Shown here piece by piece: positions 6,119 through 9,748 of a DNA stretch of 9,748 nt. This stretch comes from Croceicoccus sp. (lineage in GTDB: Bacteria; Pseudomonadota; Alphaproteobacteria; Sphingomonadales; Sphingomonadaceae). Each line of letters starts with the position of its first letter. Position 1 is the stretch's first letter. The stretch lies in the NCBI GenBank assembly GCA_029936705.1, contig JAPYSD010000088.1, positions 1 to 9,748 on the forward strand, in the 5' to 3' direction. Under the pieces are notes generated by a model. It made no database searches and was not told the origin of the DNA. It saw only the letters and a list, made by a program, of their open reading frames with translations. Both the position numbers and the translations under genes were made by a program.

Positions 6119-6934
6119 ATGTTCGCCAAACCATCTCTCGTTGCCATTGGCCTGGTGCTCGGAATCACGAGTCTGGCGCCCACTGCCGCCGAAGCGCATC
6201 GCCGCTGGCTGCTGCCTTCGTCCACCGTCATGGCGGGCGAAGATGAGACGATTACCGTCGATGCCGCCGCGTCCAACGGCCTGTTCATCTTTGAGCATCG
6301 CCCGCTGGGGCTTGACGATCTGGTCGTGACCGGACCCGATGGACAGGAGGTCGAAGCCCAGATCATCGGCTCCGGCGCGTATCGAAGCGTCTTCGACCTG
6401 AAGCTCGAGCGCCAGGGCACCTATCGGATCGCGATCGCCAGCGACGGGATGATGGGCGTCTACGAACTGGACGGAGAGCGGCGCCGATGGCGCGGTAGCC
6501 GTGCGGAGATGGAGAGCGCTATTCCGGAAGGCGCGTCCAATGTCCGCATCAGCGAGAACGCTGCCCGTACCGAGACCTTCGTGACGCTGGGTGCGCCCAA
6601 CGAAGCCGCGCTGGCACCGACCAATACCGGCCTTGAAATGATCCCGGTTACCCATCCCAACGACCTGATCGCGGGCGAGCCTGCACAGATGCGTTTCCTG
6701 ATGGATGGCGAGCCTGCGGCCGATCTCGAACTGGAGTTTGTGGCCGGGGGAACGCGCTATCGCGACGAACCGGGCATCCAGGCGCTGACGACCGACGCCG
6801 ACGGCATGGTCACGCTCAATGCCGCAGAGCCTGGGATGTATTACCTCGAAGCATCGGCGGGGCGGGGTGAGTACGAGGATCGCCCCGCGCGCCGCGTGTC
6901 CTACACCGCCGTGCTCGAATTCATGCCACTTTGA
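6119..6934 (+). CDS. Exported DUF4198 family protein
   Basis: A 271-residue protein starting at ATG 6119, with AAGGAG 8 bases upstream and 24 bp after DUF2271. A signal peptide covers residues 1-26, ending PTAAEA, so the predicted mature protein starts HRRWLLPSSTV, the usual DUF4198 beginning. The rest is beta-rich, with segments such as FIFEHRPLGLDDLVVTGPDG and DLKLERQGTYRIAIASDG, and a C-terminal Ig-like/carboxypeptidase-regulatory-like part (GEPAADLELEFVAGGTRYRD, TTDADGMVTLNAAEPGMYYL). DUF4198 proteins are found in metal-uptake loci, including nickel and cobalt systems. A periplasmic metal-binding or carrier role is plausible but unproven. Its TGA overlaps a possible TTG start of the next frame, but the next gene more likely starts at 6967. 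Confidence 0.88.
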   Translation: MFAKPSLVAIGLVLGITSLAPTAAEAHRRWLLPSSTVMAGEDETITVDAAASNGLFIFEHRPLGLDDLVVTGPDGQEVEAQIIGSGAYRSVFDLKLERQGTYRIAIASDGMMGVYELDGERRRWRGSRAEMESAIPEGASNVRISENAARTETFVTLGAPNEAALAPTNTGLEMIPVTHPNDLIAGEPAQMRFLMDGEPAADLELEFVAGGTRYRDEPGIQALTTDADGMVTLNAAEPGMYYLEASAGRGEYEDRPARRVSYTAVLEFMPL

Positions 6935-6966
6935 CCACGGCGAGAGCACCGACCTGGAGCGAGGAC

Positions 6967-7935
6967 ATGCTCGACCTCTTGCTGCCGCCGGAGGCGCCGA
7001 CTTGCGCGCTTGCCCCTGCAGATGCGCATAAGGTTTCGCTGTCCGGTGCCACCATGGGGACCGGCTGGTCGCTGCAGGCGCTCGTCCCCCCGGGCGTGGA
7101 CACGAGGCGTATCCAAGCGGCGCTCGAAGACTGTTTCACGAGCGTGATTGCGCAGATGAGCCAGTGGAGCGCGGATTCGCAGCTCAGCTGCTTCAACGCA
7201 GGCGCGCCCGGCAGCCGCCACCCGATCGGCCCGCAGTTCCAGCACGTTCTCGACTGCGCATTGTCGATCCAGCGTGCGAGCAATGGCGCGTTCGATCCGC
7301 TGCTGGGCTCGCAGAGCAATCACTGGGGCTTCGGTGCCGGGGATTTCGACGAAGCGGCGCCGTCTCCGCCCGGACGTTCGCCCGACGTCGAGGCAGGAGC
7401 TATCTTGACTGACGAGCCGGGAATCCTCGTCCAGCCGGGCGGGGCCGCGCTGGACCTGTCGGGCATAGCCAAAGGCTTCGCGGTCGATATGGGCGTGGCC
7501 GCGCTCGAGCAGCTGGGTATCGCGCACATGCTGCTCGATATTGGCGGAGAAGTGAAAGCGATAGGCCTGCGCGCCGATGCGCTACCCTGGTGGATCGATC
7601 TTGCCGAAGCGCCAGGATCGGCGGCGCGCCGTACGCGGATCGGCCTGACAGGTTGGGCGCTGGCCACCTCCGGCCACTGGGAGCGGCGGCGCTTCGCGCA
7701 GGATCGCTCGTGGTCGCATACGCTCGATCCGCTGACAGGCGCCCCCGTCAACGATGCGCTGTCGGCCAGCGTGCTTCATCCCGGCTGCATGCAAGCCGAT
7801 GCGCTGGCGACCACGTTGATTGTGCTGGGCATGGACGAAGGCATTGCCTTTGCCGATCGGCACCGGCTGCCCGCGCGAATTGCAGGGCTCGGGCGGGTGG
7901 CCGAAAGCGCCGCGTGGCGCGCATGGAAGCAGTAG
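6967..7935 (+). CDS. apbE: FAD:protein FMN transferase (ApbE family)
   Basis: A 322-residue ApbE protein, which uses FAD and Mg2+ to attach FMN to a Ser/Thr of target proteins. Signatures: LSGATMGTGWSLQA (25-38), FDPLLG (109-114), DLSGIAKGFAVD (163-174), DIGGEVKAIG (191-200), ATSGHW (233-238), WSHTLDPLTGAPV (249-261) with the conserved His-x-x-D-P-x-T-G, and the metal-site ADALATTL (277-284). The chosen ATG at 6967 is preceded by GGAG 7 bases away. The frame could also begin at TTG 6931, overlapping the upstream TGA, but that has no ribosome binding site. Neither start gives a signal peptide or lipobox, unlike many ApbE proteins, which are periplasmic lipoproteins; a cytoplasmic location is the simplest reading. 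It ends 10 bp before the PiuC gene. Confidence 0.92.
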   Translation: MLDLLLPPEAPTCALAPADAHKVSLSGATMGTGWSLQALVPPGVDTRRIQAALEDCFTSVIAQMSQWSADSQLSCFNAGAPGSRHPIGPQFQHVLDCALSIQRASNGAFDPLLGSQSNHWGFGAGDFDEAAPSPPGRSPDVEAGAILTDEPGILVQPGGAALDLSGIAKGFAVDMGVAALEQLGIAHMLLDIGGEVKAIGLRADALPWWIDLAEAPGSAARRTRIGLTGWALATSGHWERRRFAQDRSWSHTLDPLTGAPVNDALSASVLHPGCMQADALATTLIVLGMDEGIAFADRHRLPARIAGLGRVAESAAWRAWKQ

Positions 7936-7945
7936 GACAGGCCCG

Positions 7946-8629
7946 ATGATGGTTCGAATCGAAAACGTGTTGCGCGCCGAGCAGGTCGCGAACCTGCGCG
8001 CGATGATCGATGGCGCAGAGTGGGTCGATGGCAACGAGACATCGGGCCACCAGTCGCGCACCGCGAAGCGGAACCGGCAACTGCGCCAAGGAAGCGACAC
8101 GGCGCAGCAGGCAGGCCGGATCGTCCTCGAAGCTTTGGGGCAAACGGCCGAATTCGTCGCCGCAGCATTGCCTCTCAAGGTCTTTCCCCCGCTCTTCAAC
8201 CGCTACGAGGGGGGCGAGATGTTCGGTAACCATGTCGACAACTCGATCCGCAAGCTGGACGGCACCGATTTCCGCATTCGCAGCGATCTGTCCGCGACGC
8301 TCTTCCTGTCCGAACCGGACAGTTACGGCGGCGGTGAACTCGTGGTGCAAGACCTGTTTGGCGAACACCGGGTAAAGCTGCCCGCCGGCGATATGGTGCT
8401 GTATCCCGCATCAAGCGTCCACCGCGTCACGCCGGTTACGGAAGGCGCGAGGGTCGCCAGCTTCTTCTGGCTGCAGAGCATGGTACGCGATCCTTTCCAG
8501 CGCGAGCAGCTCTATCGGCTCGACCGAACCGTTCGTGTGCTCTCGGCCGATCGGGGAGCGCAAGACGAGGCCGTGCTGGAGCTGACCAATCTCTATCACA
8601 ACCTGATGCGCAGCTGGGCCGACGCCTAG
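7946..8629 (+). CDS. PiuC-type Fe(II)/2-oxoglutarate-dependent dioxygenase (PKHD-type hydroxylase)
   Basis: A 227-residue protein from the ATG at 7946 (an adjacent ATG at 7949 would shorten it by one), which is the usual length for this family. The frame is open upstream into the ApbE gene, but AGGACAGG precedes 7946 and homology begins at MVRIENVL. The iron site is visible: NHVDNS (95-100) with His96 and Asp98, and the distal His159 in SSVHRVTPV (156-164), with Arg169 as likely 2-oxoglutarate anchor. Core segments FNRYEGGEMF (84-93), ATLFLSEP (117-124) and YGGGELVVQD (127-136) fit the prolyl 4-hydroxylase-like fold. PiuC-type enzymes commonly sit beside catecholate-siderophore receptors, as here. 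Substrate is unknown; oxidation of a siderophore is a common proposal. Confidence 0.92.
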   Translation: MMVRIENVLRAEQVANLRAMIDGAEWVDGNETSGHQSRTAKRNRQLRQGSDTAQQAGRIVLEALGQTAEFVAAALPLKVFPPLFNRYEGGEMFGNHVDNSIRKLDGTDFRIRSDLSATLFLSEPDSYGGGELVVQDLFGEHRVKLPAGDMVLYPASSVHRVTPVTEGARVASFFWLQSMVRDPFQREQLYRLDRTVRVLSADRGAQDEAVLELTNLYHNLMRSWADA

Positions 8630-8663
8630 TCGGTCACGCCGTCAAATCCGTCGCCGTACTACT

Positions 8664-8688
8664 GCAAATGCAAATAGTTCTCATTTTC
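8664..8688. promoter_or_regulatory. Fur-box-like element upstream of the TonB-dependent receptor
   Basis: A 25-bp imperfect palindrome has left arm GCAAATG (8664-8670) and right arm CATTTTC (8682-8688); 8 of 12 opposing pairs match. The 19 bases at 8670-8688 agree with the classical Fur consensus at 12 positions on one strand and about 13 on the other, counted by eye. It sits immediately upstream of the receptor's -35 hexamer, a usual repression position. The downstream gene is an iron-type receptor, which supports the call. Regulation by another iron regulator is possible. Confidence 0.6.
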
Positions 8689-8689
8689 A

Positions 8690-8718
8690 TTGACTCGCGT
8701 TTTCGCATTTCCCATAGG
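8690..8718 (+). promoter_or_regulatory. Candidate promoter of the TonB-dependent receptor
   Basis: TTGACT (8690-8695) matches the -35 consensus at 5 of 6 positions. At 17 bp spacing the -10 position (8713-8718) reads CATAGG, a 3 of 6 match. The Fur-box-like palindrome ends 1 bp before the -35. The start codon is 35 bp beyond the -10, and AGGGAAGG lies about 8 bases before it. The receptor therefore seems to be transcribed independently of the upstream operon. Confidence 0.5.
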
Positions 8719-8753
8719 CGCCGTTAATCGAACGGACAGGGAAGGCACCGACC

Positions 8754-9748
8754 ATGAAAAGAACCACTGGCTCCAAACCGGCATCCTACCTCGCGCTCGG
8801 CTGTGTCGGCTTCATCGTCAGCGCGCCTGCCCTCGCTGAGGATGGCGCCACTGCTGCGAGCGTGCAGCCGAAAACCGATATCATCGTGACCGGTGAACGC
8901 GCCGATGAACTGGAGATCGACGAAAGCACGGCCTCCATCCTCGATACGCCGCGCATCGTGAACGTCGTGACCGAGGAAACGCTGGAGCAAACCGCATCCT
9001 ATTCCTTCGAGGATGCGCTGCGTACGGTGCCGGGCATCACCCTTGGCGCCGGAGAGGGCGGTACTGCGGCGGCCGATATCCCGCTGATCCGCGGCGTGGA
9101 TGCGACCGGCGATATCTTCGTCGACGGCGCGCGTGACATAGGCACCCAGACGCGTGAGACTTTCGCGGTCGAACAGATCGAGGTTTTCAAGGGGCCCAGC
9201 GGTGCACTGGGCGGCCGCGGCGCTGCGGCGGGCGGGATCAATATCGTCAGCAAGACCGCGCGCGCGGGCGATTTCATTGCCGCCACCGGCTCGATCGGCA
9301 CGTCGGACCTTTACCGCGTGACAGCGGATGTAAACCGGCAGATCGGTGACCGACTGGCGGTGCGGCTCGTCGGCCTGTTTCACGATTCGAACCAGCCCGG
9401 GCGCGATGAAGTGTACGACGATCGCTGGGGCGTCTCGCCGTCGATTGCCTTCGGAGTCGACGGGCCGACCACGATCAGCCTGACGCATTATCATTTCGAA
9501 GGGGATCAGTTGCCCGATTACGGCATCCCGCTCACGTCGCGCGGCCAGTTGCCGGGGGGCGAGCGCCAACCCGCAGACGTCGATTTCGACAATTTCTACG
9601 GACTTCTCGTACGCGATTTCCAGAAGAGCCGCGTCGACACCACCACTTTCCAGTTCAACCATGACCTCGGCGACAAATTCAGCGCCTCGGCGCTGCTGCG
9701 CTATTCCGACAGCGACATGGATTACATCGTGACCAACCCCGACGACAG
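8754..9748 (+). CDS. TonB-dependent siderophore receptor, N-terminal part (catecholate/Fiu type)
   Basis: The frame runs from ATG 8754 to the window edge with no stop, giving 331 residues of a protein usually over 700 long, so the C-terminal barrel is missing from view. A signal peptide ends at SAPALA (23-28). A TonB-box-like TDIIVTGE (41-48) follows. The plug domain occupies about 60-170, with PGITLGAGEGG (93-103), PLIRGV (110-115), FVDGARDIG (122-130), EQIEVFKGPSGALGGRG (140-156) and GGINIVSK (160-167). The GEGG and VDGxRD elements are typical of catecholate (Fiu/CirA-like) receptors. There is no N-terminal FecR-signalling domain, so cell-surface signalling is unlikely. It is in the outer membrane and imports ferric siderophore using TonB energy. 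It has its own promoter and Fur-box-like element. Confidence 0.93.
   Translation, partial: MKRTTGSKPASYLALGCVGFIVSAPALAEDGATAASVQPKTDIIVTGERADELEIDESTASILDTPRIVNVVTEETLEQTASYSFEDALRTVPGITLGAGEGGTAAADIPLIRGVDATGDIFVDGARDIGTQTRETFAVEQIEVFKGPSGALGGRGAAAGGINIVSKTARAGDFIAATGSIGTSDLYRVTADVNRQIGDRLAVRLVGLFHDSNQPGRDEVYDDRWGVSPSIAFGVDGPTTISLTHYHFEGDQLPDYGIPLTSRGQLPGGERQPADVDFDNFYGLLVRDFQKSRVDTTTFQFNHDLGDKFSASALLRYSDSDMDYIVTNPDD

Noticed and set aside
5144..6949. A 601-codon open frame on the minus strand across the PepSY, DUF2271 and DUF4198 genes
   Set aside because: It is antisense to three well-supported genes with recognised domains, and its product is low-complexity, rich in Arg, His and Gly, with no family resemblance. 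Long antisense frames are expected in GC-rich DNA.
7039..7056. SGAT in the N-terminus of ApbE itself as a self-flavinylation motif
   Set aside because: The Asp three residues before the Ser is missing, and the position is that of the conserved ApbE segment ending in MGT, so the likeness is coincidental.
8724..9662. A 312-codon minus-strand open frame opposite the TonB receptor
   Set aside because: The plus strand carries an unmistakable signal peptide and plug domain across the same bases, so this is a shadow.
1..9748. CRISPR array, tRNA or rRNA genes, insertion sequence or integration site
   Set aside because: I saw no regularly spaced repeats, no tRNA-like clover-leaf with a T-loop, no ribosomal RNA sequence, and no transposase or terminal inverted repeats.

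Overview
The window is GC-rich with strongly G/C-biased third codon positions. Its gene content (LysR-NTF2-SDR cassette, RHH regulator with a PHB-depolymerase-type esterase, and a PepSY/DUF2271/DUF4198/ApbE/PiuC/TonB-receptor cluster) points to an alphaproteobacterium, most likely Sphingomonadales. That placement is an inference from gene content, not a measured phylogeny.

Layout. (1) 1-206: the C-terminal end of an unidentified plus-strand gene. (2) 207-598: no convincing intact gene, only short minus-strand coding-like stretches that may be decayed. (3) 599-2701: a minus-strand LysR regulator faces a plus-strand pair (NTF2/SnoaL-like protein and SDR oxidoreductase whose stop and start overlap by 4 bp), a typical divergent regulator/target arrangement. 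(4) 2987-4497: a minus-strand two-gene unit encoding a ribbon-helix-helix (RHH) regulator and a PHB-depolymerase-family serine esterase. A perfect inverted repeat lies right at the regulator's ribosome binding site. (5) 4901-8629: a compact plus-strand operon encoding a PepSY-type membrane protein, an exported DUF2271 protein, an exported DUF4198 protein, an ApbE flavin transferase and a PiuC-type Fe(II)/2-oxoglutarate dioxygenase. (6) 8754-9748: the start of a catecholate-siderophore-type TonB-dependent receptor, with its own promoter and a Fur-box-like element; it runs off the window.

How the genes fit together. Blocks 5 and 6 look like one iron-acquisition module. The receptor would import a ferric siderophore into the periplasm. 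The PepSY membrane protein and the two exported DUF proteins would act there, possibly in electron transfer to reduce and release iron. ApbE could attach FMN covalently to a partner. The best partner candidate in the window is the DUF2271 protein, which carries a D-x-x-S-G-P-T stretch very close to the D-x-x-[S/T]-G-A-[S/T] flavinylation motif. This is the most interesting hypothesis in the window. The main complication is that the ApbE protein has no visible export signal, whereas the DUF2271 protein does.
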